Shown piece after piece: positions 21,661 through 33,714 of a DNA stretch of 64,000 nucleotides. Source of the stretch: Prosopocoilus inquinatus (Eukaryota; Arthropoda; Insecta; Coleoptera; Lucanidae); the NCBI GenBank assembly GCA_036172665.1, contig CM069872.1, positions 24,928,001 to 24,992,000 on the forward strand. The letters run 5' to 3'. Below the pieces are notes generated by a model. The model saw nothing but the letters and a program-made list of their open reading frames with translations, was not told the origin of the DNA and made no database searches. Every line of letters starts with the position of its first letter. Position 1 is the stretch's first letter. The translations under genes were made by a program, and so were the position numbers.

Positions 21661-23640
21661 CCTATATTTGAGAAAATATTCTTTTCAAGTTACGTCTTTA
21701 GAAGGTTATACTTCAGGAACGAAAGAGTTTTGTATGTAGATAAATTAGGTTAAATTGTAATACTTTAATGTGGTCTATACGTGGTATAATTATTGTTATC
21801 TTATTCGATAACATCCTGTATATCTATTTTTATTATTCGATTTTTATACTCTACTAAAAAGACGGTCTATAAGGCTACAAGCAAGCTGTACCATGTAAAT
21901 CTAGTTTTTTTTTGAGACCACATAATTAAAAAAAAAACACAGTAAAGCCGATAAAATACGAAGGTGATTGATTGTGAGCCAGATTTATCGAATTTGTGAC
22001 CTTCATCTTTTTTCTCCCACGTCGAAATGTTGCGTAACACTATTTCAAGTTTCCCATTTGAAATGGGAAACAAAAATTCTGCGATTTTGTCCCAGAACAC
22101 TTGAGATACACCACATTTTATTTAGCAACTGTTTCGAAACAATCGCGAAACATGACTTTGAAACAAAGTTGCGCGACTTTGTATCCAAGTATGTACTAGG
22201 CCTAGGTATGTACCGTGCCTTCAATTGAATTCCTCATTAAAGTAAGCTGTGATTTTTTTATGAAGTTGGCGACACAATTCTAGAGAAATTAGTTGTCATT
22301 AATTGTCAGTACTGATCATAACATCAAATAAAAACACAACATTAAAGTGTAAAATAGATGCTCAAAGTGCTCTCCTTCAGCTTGAATACATAAGCGTACT
22401 CTGCGTTTCATGTTTTCAAACCCGTTTGCTAAGTGTTCGGGGGTTATGTTAGCACACACATCTCTAATGCCCGCACGAAGTTCTTCGATTGTGTGACGCG
22501 TAGTTCTAAAAACTGTGTTTTTCATGTGCGGATAAATGAAGTAATCCATAATTTTGAGATCCAGAGACCTTGCAGAAAAATGGTGTGACATGTTCCCACT
22601 GATAGCTGAACTTCTTGTGAAAGTTTCGCAATAGATTTCTTGGGAGAGTGTTCCATTCGATCCCGAATATCTTCAATGCAGGCTGCAGTCCTTTTCTCAG
22701 CTGCTCCGCTCCCTGTTTTGCGACCAAGTGATCCTGTCTCACGAAATTTAAGAACACCAGCATGGATATGTTTAACTAGCTGTTCATAAGTAATAGCAAA
22801 ATTAGGAAACTGCTGTCGAAACTTCTGTATACACTGATTAATTGAATAAACTAACTGGCCATTTTCTATTCTAGCGGTTTGAAAATAACTTTCAACAATT
22901 TTCTGCTGTAATTCTAACATTTTGAATTAATTGAAAATACAAAGTGTTAATTTGACATTTGTTTAGTTAAATAATTGAACAGCTATCAGTGCTGCAAATC
23001 TTAGGAGAAAGAAACAGTGAAACCATAGCCAACTTTAATGAGGAATTCAATTGAAGGCACGGTACTAGGCCTTAGTGTTCCGGGACAAAATCGCAGAAAT
23101 TTTGTTTCGAAACCTAGCACACACTTGGATACAAAATCGCGGAACTTTGTTTCAAAGTCTTGTTTCGCGATTGTTTCAAAACAGTTACTAGACAAAATGT
23201 GATGTACCTGGAGTGTTCGGGACAAAAATCGCAGAATTTTTGTTTCCCATTTCAAACACTTAAAACAGTGTTGCGCAACTTTTGGACCTGGGAGAAAAAA
23301 GGAGATGAAGATCACAAACTCGATAAATCTCGCTCACAATCAATCACCTTCTTATTTTATCAGCTCTGCTGTTTTTTAATTATGTGGTCTCAAAAAAAAA
23401 AAAAAACTAAAAATTACCATGGTATAGCTTGCTTGTAGCCTTGTAGGACATCTTTGTAGAGTATAAAAATCGAATAAAAAAAAATAGGATGATATTGAAT
23501 AAGATGACAATAATTACCACAAATAGATCACATTAAAATATTACAATTTAACCTAATTTATCTACATACAAAACTCTTTCGTTCCTGAAGTATAATCTTC
23601 TAAAGACGTAACTTGAAAAGAATATTTTCTCAAATATAGG
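21661..23640. mobile_element. DNA transposon with ~600-bp inverted repeats
   Basis: From CCTATATTTGAGAAAATATT (21661) the sequence runs for about 600 bp and is repeated inverted, ending AATATTTTCTCAAATATAGG at 23640. The two arms (to about 22265, and from about 23010) stay alignable throughout, with shared words such as GTGGTCT, CGCGAAACA and TTCAATTGAATTCCTCATTAAAG. Between them lies an internally deleted transposase on the minus strand. No clear target duplication could be read at the ends. Confidence 0.8.
22316..22920 (-). pseudogene. Internally deleted IS630/Tc1-mariner-type transposase
   Basis: The upstream part (22920 down to about 22560) is a helix-turn-helix N-terminus of the DUF4817 type: about 60 residues ending in L-K-F-R-E-T-G-S-L, then G-R-K-T-G-S-G, then a second helical part with SPKKSIAKLSQEVQLSVGTC. 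The downstream part (about 22600-22355) reads LKIMDYFIYPHMKNTVF, then T-I-E-E-L-R-A-G-I-R, then RRVRLCIQAEGEHFEHLF, the familiar C-terminal end of these transposases. The DDE catalytic middle is missing, so the protein cannot be active. It is the only coding remnant inside the long-TIR element and names its likely superfamily. Confidence 0.75.
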
Positions 23641-24104
23641 AAATTCTATATTTTTTATTGCAAATTTTAAATAAAATCTTAAACCGGTTCAAGGTTTAAA
23701 AAAAAACCTTTTTGCTTACATTTCTCATCGGACAATACTCAACTTCATTTCACATGAAACGAAGTAACTTTAATTTTCGTTGAGTTACATAAAACTTTTT
23801 CGTTAAAGTTTATTATTTTGTTTGCATTGAACATTTTGGGCATTGGAATTATTCAATAAAAAATAACTCTTTAGTACATTCGTTGTGTAATTAGAGTGAC
23901 ATTGTCCCCCGACTTAAAATGATTCACCGCCCAAGTAAATTTAGTCCAAACTCGTTAAAAATTGTCAGTTACGTAAGTGGCAAGAAAAAGAAAAAAAAAA
24001 TAAGGAATCGTAAATCAGTGAAATGTTAGCATCGGCGGTGCGAACTTGTGAAGTGCGCCGTCGAGGAATTAAAACCCAGGTTAGCGCAGAGTTTATTATT
24101 TACA
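23641..24104. other. Non-coding spacer
   Basis: AT-rich. It includes a CATCGGACAATACTCAACTTC stretch near 23730, related to palindromes near 11420 and 37905. No gene. Confidence 0.45.
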
Positions 24105-24372
24105 AAATTATTGTTGCAAATCGTTTTTGATTGCAGTGAAAACTTCGAGCAGGCTGTGTACAGCTGTTTCAGCCCTATTTGGGGCTTCTTCAGCCGATAA
24201 GTCCCAAATAGGGCTGAAACAGCTGTACAGAGCTACAGATGCTTGTTGTCAAAGCATGGCCGCCTTGCATGGGGTAAACTAATTATGTAGCAAACCCGCT
24301 TCAATTTGTCTATCCAACTACAATGTCAGGTCAAAAAGAGATCGTAGGATGTCGCTGTTTTATCTATTCACC
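24105..24372 (+). repeat. R1 repeat copy 4
   Basis: Nearly full set of R1 landmarks from ATTGTTGCAAATCGTTTTTG to GTCGCTGTTTTATCTATTC. An inner foldback is made of two opposed GCCCTATTTGGG blocks. No target duplication was recognised. Confidence 0.7.
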
Positions 24373-24824
24373 AAGGTTGGTAAAACTGATATTGCATCTA
24401 GCAGCTTGCCTCGTTCCATTTAATACGCAGTTTGAAATTTCTAATACACAGTCCAGCTCTACCAAACTTGCTATTCACCTTTATTATACATATAGTTTAA
24501 CGGTTTTACAACGTTAATATCGCTGATTGAACAGTTTGTAACAATTTATCAATCAGATGGTTAAAAAGTCAGTGCAGTCGTCCAATAAAACCAGTTAATT
24601 TTTTGTGTTTTGTCAGGGCGGGTCGTTGCGTGGCATTCCTGAAACCAACAGGTGCGGTTTCCCCCGTGGACTCTGAGGAGGGAACCTTGTGCGTTTTCCC
24701 TTGATTCCCATTGAACCACTTACAGCGGGCCAATAAAGATTTCCTAGCCGGGAAATGCTAATGATAGCTATTTTCTAAGTTGGCCTTGCAGGATGTGGAT
24801 AGTATGTGCAGTTGAAGTTTTATA
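24373..24824. other. Non-coding spacer
   Basis: No gene recognised; mixed composition with a somewhat GC-richer patch at 24615-24740. Confidence 0.45.
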
Positions 24825-25387
24825 TACAGGGTGCTGCGTTTTGAAACGCAACACAGGAAATCTCATGTTAATTTAAAGGTGTTCGAATATTGGCTTCCCT
24901 TATTATTTTACAGCAAAATTCCGTTAGGTTTTTTAAAGTGCTCTTCAAGATGAATCTGTCTGTGAAGTTTGAGAATTTTTCAATCGCTCAGTTTCAAGAA
25001 AAGATCAGTAACGAAATTCAATTTATATCAAACTATCAGCACGGTCTCGGTCAGTAAATGTTAAAATAAATTACTGGAAAAGCTTTTCCTATCAATCCTT
25101 TTTAAAAACTACTTTTATTAATTATATGTCCAGTTTTCACTACGGTTGACCAAGGCTATATTGATAGTATGGTATAAATTGAATTTAGTTTCAGAATCTT
25201 TTTTTAAATATGTTAAAATTCAGCGTATGAAAAATTCACAAACTTCACAGACAGATTTGCCTTGAAGAGTACTTTAAAAAACCTAAATGTAATTTTGCCG
25301 TAAAATAATTGGGGAAGCCATTATTCGAGAACCTTTAAATTAACATGGGGATTTCCTACGTTGCGTTTCAAAATGCAGCAGCCTGTA
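24825..25387. mobile_element. TA-flanked MITE with ~190-bp inverted repeats
   Basis: Ends CAGGGTGCTGCGTTTTGAAA (24827) and TTTCAAAATGCAGCAGCCTG (25385) are flanked by TA on both sides. The arms contain the shared words AAACTTCACAGACAGAT and AGTACTTTAAAAAACCTAA in opposite orientation. About 560 bp, non-coding. Tc1/mariner-type MITE by its TA target. Confidence 0.8.
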
Positions 25388-25610
25388 TAATAGTAGGACC
25401 TGCACGTTTTTGTCACTGACGATGACGGCCAGAACATTACATAATGATTAAAATAATTGCTATTTGGAATTTTGATATCAGAAAAATGCTGCAGTGGTTC
25501 ATTTACATAATTCAGCGAGGCAATTATATGAGGTTGCTATCCTGTGACAAATAAAAAAATAGATAAATAAATATTGACTCAAATTTAACGTTTTATTTGA
25601 ACCGTATGTC

Positions 25611-26632
25611 TTAAGGTGCGTTTAGACTTGAGCACGCACGTACTGATCCTCTGCGAACGCTCAAGTGTAAACGGCTATGCGCGCACGCTCACGTTGTGTT
25701 TTCCTGTGCGCGAACAGCCGCGAGCTCGAATAGCCGTAAATATGATTCCCTTTGCTGCATTTAGACGAGCACGCACGCACTGATCCACCGCGAATGCTCA
25801 AGTGTAAACGGCTATGCGCGCACGCACATCATGCGCGAATGGCTGGCAGAGGGAGCCGCTTGGTGTCGGTCGACAAAATAGCAGCGGCTGTATAATTGTG
25901 ATACATATTTTAATAAAAAAAAAGAAATTCGAACGAGACATCGACTTTCGTGGCAAACGCCTAATTCTTATAAGAGACAAAATAAATTACTCTACTTATT
26001 ATTTAGTGTCAGAGAGTTGTCATAAGTAATTCAAAAATTTTACTAAAATGACTAAAATCGCCCCAAGAAACATTTTATCTTTTTTTGTGCTTCCGCACTG
26101 TCTAAATTTTCAATATTTAATTTGTTCACAAGCTCCTGGTAGGTCATTTTTTAAAAATAATATTTTGCGTGCTTCACATTCCATAAAATAGGCAGTTTTT
26201 CATAATCTTGCAAAGTAACGAAGCTACTTCATTGGTCCATTCCATGGCTAACTGAAAATTCAGAAACCTTTTCTGCGAGGACTGTGTCGCGTGGCTTTCA
26301 ATATGCGACTTTTTTCTCGTTCAAACTACGCATTCATGCGTGAAGCAATTAATTCCTTTGAGGACGTACCCGAGACCGACACCAAGCGGCTCGCTCTGCC
26401 AGTCATTCGCGCATGATGTGCGTGCGCATAGCGGTTTACACTTGAGCATTCGCGGTGGATCAGTGCGAGCGTGCTCGTCTAAATGCAGCAAAGGGAATCA
26501 TATTTACGGCTATTCGAGCTCGCGGCTGTTCGCGCATAGGAAAACACAACGTGAGCGTGCGCGCATAGCCGTTTACACTTGAGCGTTCGCAGAGGATCAG
26601 TGCGTGCGTGCTCAAGTCTAAACGCACCTTAA
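25611..26632. mobile_element. TTAA-flanked palindromic element, CpG-rich arms
   Basis: TTAA at 25611-25614 and 26629-26632 brackets inverted arms of about 260 bp that start GGTGCGTTTAGACTTGAGC. Each arm holds two diverged copies of one unit: T-x-x-x-TTTAGAC, GAGCACGCACG, CTCAAGTGTAAACGGCTATG, CGCGCACGC. The structure is thus a palindrome built of repeats. The centre (about 25885-26345) is AT-rich and non-coding. TTAA targets are typical of piggyBac-type elements, but the terminal bases are not the usual CCC, so the superfamily is open. Confidence 0.75.
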
Positions 26633-27464
26633 CATAAATCGTATTCAGAATAACACACTGTTTTAAGACGAGTTATATGTGTATTTTTAATTTTTTAATG
26701 CAGCGGTATTAAATTTGAAGATTTTTAAGGGGTGCTCATTGTCGTAAATCTATAAATTGATCATCCTGAATTAAGTGATGTGCAAACCAGAGGGCTGCGG
26801 CCATAAGAAGAACATACAAATCCACCACCGCGACCGCGGTAACATAAAAATTAGTAACTATTTTTTGTGTAATGTCCGCGCGCGCGGATTCTTCCTGAAA
26901 ATCTTTTAAATATTTATAACTTGTAGCAAATATAAACGTGACATCTCTTGTCTCACATGAGTTACAAAGTAAAAAATTATGGAAACGTACACCAGTTCTT
27001 CTTATAAAAAAAAATTAAAACATAAACTGTAACGTTTATAACTGATATTAAATAACACATGAATAAACCGACACTTTGACTGGAGACACAAATGTTATGG
27101 AAATAAAATATTTTAAGAACCTTATCGAGGATTACGCGGTGCTAGAAAAAACGCGGATAATAAACCAGTCAGATATAGTGACATCCACACTCAAGTACAA
27201 TTTGATTATGTTACAATTTTAGATGTGACGATAATTACTGCAATGGAACTGAAGTTGTTTATAGTAATAGCAGTTTTACGACCGAAAAGCGGAAGTAAAC
27301 TCAAACAATCGGCGGATTAAGAACTCATTGAACTTCAAAGCTCAAACTGGAAATGATTATTAGCTTGCCTAAAGTGTGCTACATTAGCCAGTCACACACA
27401 CATGTACTTTCCGACTTTGCTGGCACGTGACATTACCTGGCGCACAGACTTGGCTCGTATGTTT
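26633..27464. other. Non-coding spacer
   Basis: No gene recognised. A short CG run (GCGCGCGCGG) occurs near 26880. Confidence 0.45.
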
Positions 27465-27601
27465 ATAGCGTTTTCCGCTGACTGCACCATTGTGAACTGA
27501 GTGTATCTCTACCTCGTTTTATTACATAAAGCTGAACCGGGTTGGAGATACACTCAGTGTGCACTGAGTGCAAAAAAGTGCTACCAGTGAAAAACGCTAT
27601 T
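27465..27601. mobile_element. Short MITE, GCGTTTTC ends (copy 2)
   Basis: TAGCGTTTTCCGCTGACTGC on the left is opposed by CAGTGAAAAACGCTATT on the right, with GAGTGTATCTC and GAGATACACTC as inner inverted words. Same family as 20289-20413. Confidence 0.65.
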
Positions 27602-29640
27602 AGAGAGAAAAATCTTTGCTCCAATTACGCGGGCCAAAACGTGCATCCGGGCTCGCGGGTCTAATTGGTGTTTTAAAACTACATTTATGTGCAGATCAGG
27701 TTTTAATAAATTAAATAATATATAAAACATGATCGATACAAGTTATTACACTGGTCAACAAAAATTAAGTTTTTTTGGGACATGGATGATACGATGTATG
27801 TTATGTAAAATTTCACCAGAAAGCAGAAAATGACCGGGGTCTTTTCTATCATCCATACTTTGTTTGCTACGAAGTGTTTTACGTTATATCGCACAGCAAG
27901 AGTTAATCTAAATAATTTTATAGCGCAATGTACTGTCGGAAGCAAAACAAGTGGACAAATTACATTTTCGTCTTTAATCTATGTCATTTTAAGAACAAAT
28001 AATTACAGGAAACTGTAGTTTGTCTACTTTTTGGCTTTCAATTTAGTTCGAGCATTTGATTCATTTTAAAATTTTGTTCGTTGATATTAAAATGCATTAC
28101 TTTAATTTAAAAAATAGGAATTATAAAAAAAACCTCTTATACTACTGAAAAGAGTTAAAATTCCTTTCATATGAGCCAATATATGACCCCTCATTCCATC
28201 AAAAAAAAATTTAAGAGATCTGTCATTCGAAGTGCGTAGAAGGGTGAAAAACTAAATTCTGCTAAAATAATATTATTTTACAATTAAAAATCTGCGTGTT
28301 TCAGGATTTTACATAAAAATCGTTCATTTCGTAGAAAATGAATTTATTAAATCAAACATTAAAAATGTTCATATAATTATCAGTTATTACTTGCAAGGCT
28401 TTCTCTTTTTTTATGAGATTTATTAAAAATAATTTTATTTTCTTTAAATTTTCTAGGAAAAGTATTTTTTTGTCTAACTCGGCTTCAATATCAACTCTCT
28501 GGATCACTAGTATCCGATATTTTATTTAAGCAAATACCACTTTGATAAAGATATTTTAGCTAAGCATATGTACAAGTCCGCGTAAGTCGTATTAGCAATT
28601 GCTTCAACAAAGCCGGAAAGCTAGCAAATGCTTGACATTTTTATTCATCTATTATTTCAGCAACTGCTTTTTCTTAAAGCATTTGTTTTTTCAGCTTTTG
28701 CTTTTGCTAATAAGCAAAAGCTTAAAGCAATTGCTTACTTTTTATTCATCAGGCTCAATGTACAGCAATAATCAGCAACGAAACTAGGATTTATCGCTTT
28801 TCTATGGTTGCAACGTCTTGGTGAAACCGTTCCCCACGTTCGTTGGTTACGGCACCCTAAATCAAGATGATTTGGGTGCGTACTTCTTGCATGCAATAGA
28901 CAAGAATGAACTTATCTTAACACGGTACATTCATTAGTGCTGATACAGTACACAAAGTGTTTTGCATATTTGGATATTTTGCCATCTGGTAAAATATAAA
29001 TGCTAGTTACTAAAAATTCTTGGATGATAGGCAATTTCTGTTTTCAGATTCGTTTTGAGAGTGCTGAAATACTTCAGAAACACTAAAAAAAAATATCCCT
29101 ACTCCAAAATATATGCTTAACAGTGTTATCGGCCACAATATACGTTCTTGAATTTTTTGTGAGAAAATAGTTTTTATACTTCGCTATCGCTTCAAATTAC
29201 AGTTTCCATTAATTCGATTACAAAATCATCTTTTTTAATCGAAACATTTTAAAATCGTTCACAAAACGCCTGAACTTATTAAAGTAAATAAATATAACTT
29301 CACTCCAACTATTATTTTAAGTATTTTTAAATTATAAACCAACGATTATAATTATTGGGCGAAAAATACGGATGAGTTAAACAATGGCAGTATGACTCAT
29401 ATTAAATGCACAATTTCTAATTGAATTATGAAATTCCAACATACCGACTACACAAGAAGACCACCAGAAAATACCCGCAGAAGGCAGTAATTTCGTGTAT
29501 TTATATTGAGGTTTTTTTTTATTTGAACCCAGTAAAAACAACCTGTATATTAAGAACAGTATTACATTTTTAATTAGTATTTTCTCTTTTCAAGTACAGG
29601 ATTAGTTTTATTAATAAGAACCCCTTCTTTATTATTTTTC
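27602..29640. other. AT-rich non-coding region
   Basis: No gene recognised. A hairpin-like set of GCTTTTGCTT and AAGCAAAAGC words lies at about 28660-28740. A short frame near 28800-28930 may be a transposon relic, but I could not place it. Confidence 0.45.
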
Positions 29641-29870
29641 TGCTGACGAAGCCCTAAGCAGGGCTGAAACAACTGTACAGAGGCTGCTCGAGGTTTCCAC
29701 TGCAATCAAGAATGATTTGCACAATTTTTTTTTAACTTTCATTATGCTTTGACAACAAGCATGGCCGCCTTGCATGGGGGACTTATTAGCAGCAAATCTG
29801 CTTCAATTTGTCTATCCTACTGCAATGTCAGGTCAAAAAGCGATTGTAAGATGTCGCTATTTTATCTGCT
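29641..29870 (+). repeat. R1 repeat copy 5
   Basis: Starts in the middle of the family (CTGACGAAGCCCTAAGCAGG) and runs through GCATGGCCGCCTTGCATGGG to GTCGCTATTTTATCTGCTC. No clear target duplication. Confidence 0.65.
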
Positions 29871-30448
29871 CATTAATTATTAACCTTTAAAAAAACGTAA
29901 AGGAAAATAAATCTTAATGAATTTTTATATAAATATCACTCTTGCTGACAGTGTTGCAATAGCGTTTTATACAGTGCGGCCATTTAAAATGGAAACGCCC
30001 CTTTAAAAATATGTATTGTTATTCGAATAGAACCGATTTTTTTTAAAGGTAGAGCTTCAAAAACTGATGAAATTTTTTAATTTTTTTTCTTTTCAAGTCC
30101 TACTGTTAATATCTTTCAAAAATGACTAAAATTGATTAGCGATATTTTTTACTTAAAATACGACTACGACAGTGGATTCGGGATTCGCGTAAAGGGACTA
30201 AGATTCGTGAAAATAAATCAAGTATTTAAAAGATTAGTCAAAATTACTATTGGGTAATCTTCAGCAGATTTCATGAATGATGAAGATTCGAAAAGGGTTG
30301 TCGGTGTCTACTTCCTAACGTCTTGAACTGCGCAAAATAAATACTGTACAAAACCTTGCGTGTGGACCGTATCAAAATGTACCGAAACACGTTTTGTTGA
30401 AGATAAATAATTGAAAGAAAATACAGAAAACTTCGAAATGTATGTAAA
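29871..30448. other. AT-rich spacer
   Basis: No gene recognised. Confidence 0.45.
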
Positions 30449-31812
30449 TACAGTGTGCCCAGATTTCCTAGGGACAGCATGGGTAACTTTTGTATTTGAA
30501 GAAATAGAGAGATGGTAAATTAGTAAAAAGGTGCAGGTTCGAGAGTTCATTAAAAGTCCATTTTTAAATATTACTTGTCATGGCCAACTTTGTTAAAATT
30601 TAAAAAAAACTAAATTTTCTTTGATTTACCGTAATTTTTTGTTAATTAAGATATTGAAATGCGGTTTGAATTAATTTACATGATAATTTAAGTACTTTTA
30701 TCGGCACTTAAATAAAACTAATTTCGTTTTTGTAAATTTCCAGTAATTAACTAAACCTCAAAATTTTAAATTGATACCGCCCAATTGTTTTGGCCCTTTT
30801 AAGAGAGAATTTGTTTCCGAATGCAATGATATATCATATGATACATCAAAATTCAAAAAATTGAAAAACTGAACTTATTATTTTTATGAACAGAAATTGT
30901 TACTTTTTACGTTACTTTTTGTTTATCAAGTCAGGCTGCAGTCAGTATTATTACTTACTTCAACTTATAATGGAAAATTTTGATAAATATGATTTTGTAC
31001 AGTCGCAGTCATCCTAATCGAGGTTGTTGCAAGCTAACCGCGCCCTTGTTACCGTTGTTAATAAGGGTTACAGAATGTCAATAAGTCGATTCGCTTGATC
31101 GCGACTGTACGTACATAAGTGCTACAAGAACATAGAACTTACTTGCAAAATATGCGAAACTCAAAATCCAGAATGGTGGTTACAGATAAGGCTGTAATCC
31201 CACTGATTGTTCGTGGACAGTCATGTACAAGCGATTAAAATTTCAACCAATTAAATATTTTTAGCACATGCCCGTAGCTGATGTGATTTTGGGTTAAAAT
31301 TTTAATCGCTTGTGCAAGATTGGCTGTGATCGGTCAGTGGAACTGCAACCTGACTTGATAAACAAAAAGTAAGATTTTTGTGATCGTAGCACTAGCGATT
31401 TCTGTTCATAAAAAGAATAAGTTCAGTTTTTGAAAATTTTGAAGAAGTTTCCATATCATGTGATATATCATTGCATTCAGAAACAAATTCTCTCTTAAAA
31501 GGATCAAAAAAATTGGGCGGTACCAATTTAAAATTTTGAGGTTCGGTTAATTACTAATATTTACAAAAACGAAATTAGTTTTATTAAGTGCAACTAAATA
31601 TCATAAGTAACAAAAAAAGTTACGGCGAATAAAAGAAATTAGGAGATTTTGATTTTTGTAAAATTTTAACCAAGTTGACCATGACAAGTAATATTTGAAA
31701 ATGGATTCTTATTGAGCTCTCGAACCTGCACCGTTTTGCTATTAACCATCTCTCTATCTCTTCAAATACAAAAGTTACCCGTATTGTCCCTACGAAATCC
31801 GGGCACAATGTA
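30449..31812. mobile_element. TA-flanked element with ~450-bp inverted repeats
   Basis: TA at 30449-30450 and 31811-31812 flanks CAGTGTGCCCAGATTTCCTA on one side and its inverted partner ending TCCGGGCACAATG on the other. The arms extend inward to about 30960 and from about 31350, with matching words such as TACTTGTCATGG and ATGATATATCA. A second, smaller palindrome (TACAGTCGC ... GCGACTGTA, about 30998-31110) sits in the centre. Non-coding. Confidence 0.75.
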
Positions 31813-32157
31813 TAAATAACCGAATTTCAGTATAATTGATATTACTAACTTTAAAACAAAACTTTTAAAAAGAAAATTGTGTTTAAAGTTAACAAACCGT
31901 TTACTATTCAAACCACAACCCTGATTTATCAGAAAATCGTACAGCGCTCTTGAAACAGTGTGGAATTTCTCATTTCTTTCGTAAATTAGAGTATCTGTCT
32001 TACTTACGAGACTAATGACAGACTAGTAGCTTCTATTCAATTTATCTGTACACATACTTTTAGCGAATAAACTTCAGGTTACAACAGTTACAAGTACAAT
32101 GAACGATTTAAAGACGCAATTTTCAGACCACATGCACACGGCTAGGGCTGCGAGAAT
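31813..32157. other. AT-rich spacer
   Basis: No gene recognised. Confidence 0.45.
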
Positions 32158-32345
32158 TTATCGATATACCGATATTATCGATAATATGGATAATTATCGA
32201 ATAAAGTTATTTCCATTTCAAATATCGATATATCGAAATTATCGATATTATCAATATTATCTATCGATATCATCGATATTATCGGTATTATCGATGTATG
32301 AGAGTTATCGATATTATCAGTGAAATCAATGTTATCGATATTGCC
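32158..32345. repeat. ATCGAT-type simple repeat
   Basis: Irregular array of TATCGATAT, ATTATCGATA and CGATATTATC units, all built on ATCGAT/GATATT. Sparse related words continue at 33570-33650. Confidence 0.8.
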
Positions 32346-32793
32346 GACAATATTAAGAAAATGTGAGTCGCAAAATTAAAAAAAAAGTCTATTAGAGATG
32401 AAGTGCGTTGAAATTTTCTTAATTTTCATTGTTTATTCCCTTCAAAGAAGCTATCGTTATCTTTCTCACGATTTATTTTTTTATCGTTGTTTGTGTAATA
32501 CTAATTAATTTAAATTGTTCTTGGTGCGGGACATAAACTGCCCACCCGCACGGCGCAGCCCTGGTTACAATGGAAGCTAGATTCTTTTCCTCTGATTCCA
32601 AAGAATATACTTTAATTTTAAAAACAGACTGCTAGCAAGATTAGTCCTGGGATCAAAGTGTCCAGAATACGTAAATATGGAACTGTAGCACTGACAATAA
32701 TGTTTTAATATTTTATTTTTATAACTACTGATAAACAATAATCAACATTTTTTTGCGTTATCATATATCGACATTTACCGGGATAATGGTATA

Positions 32794-33488
32794 TATAGGG
32801 TGTTCTTTTACTGTATGCAAATAAAAAACCTCCGTACAGTACACGAAATGCTACCTTCTGCGGGTATTTTTTGGTGACTACCGTATCATAGCCAAAAGAT
32901 TTCGGATGAACCACTTGAACCGCTGAAATGTGTGAGAAAGATAGGAAGGTTAACTTCGCCTTCCTTTCGGTATGAACATGCCCACCGACACCGCACTTGA
33001 TGTTCAACGCAGAGTTTCGTAATAATAATCACTGATATCGTTTATTAATTAGTTTATTTAAAATTTGAATTACCTTAATTCACTGAGTGAAGTAATATTA
33101 CATTTATTTGTTTTACGATATCAACTATCGATAAAAACTTATGCACCCATTAGATAAGCGCGTTAAAAATGTTCTTCCTTCACCCTTTTACGTAAATAAA
33201 CTTTTGCTGCAATCTCGCTGCTAGCTATGAAAGTATTACTACTTACGGTCCTTGGAAACAAAGTAAATGTAAAATTTTTACAAGTCTTTTAAAAATAATA
33301 TGGAATGAGAAATTACAATTTGTTTGTACCTCGCTTTAATTTGTTCGGAAATTACGAACCGCAGCTTCTTGAATTGCACTGGATTTAAATTTAAAAATAG
33401 TTATACTTGTAATTACTTGCAGTAAAGTTAAGTTAAATTGTAAACGTTTTGACCGATCAGCTGGATCACAGTAAAAGAACACCCTGTA
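32794..33488. mobile_element. TA-flanked MITE, AGGGTGTTCTTTTACTGT ends
   Basis: AGGGTGTTCTTTTACTGT (32797) and ACAGTAAAAGAACACCCT (to 33485) are exact inverses, next to TA on both sides. Inside is non-coding; a 100-codon minus-strand frame at 32705-33007 crosses the left end and is not gene-like. Confidence 0.75.
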
Positions 33489-33714
33489 TTATTGACAATA
33501 TCGGTATTATTGTGATCTTATTGTAATCTTGCATTGCTGTTTGTAGGTTTTTTGTATTGTGCATATTATTTCGATATCGAACTTAAAAATATCGAACCTA
33601 AATATATCAACATAATTGTAGATAATTGATAATATCAATATTTTCACAAATACAAAAAGATCAACCCGAACGGACATAAAATCAATCGAATTAAATAATT
33701 ACAATGAATTAGGT

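Noticed and set aside
21968..22228. ORFs in both arms of the 21661-23640 element (also 23001-23438)
   Set aside because: They occur in inverted repeats in several frames with no protein motif.
26340..26582. 80-codon plus-strand ORF and 60-codon minus ORF at 25798 with similar peptides
   Set aside because: The similarity comes from the palindromic arms of the TTAA element.
32705..33007. 100-codon minus-strand ORF
   Set aside because: It overlaps a MITE end and shows no recognisable domain.
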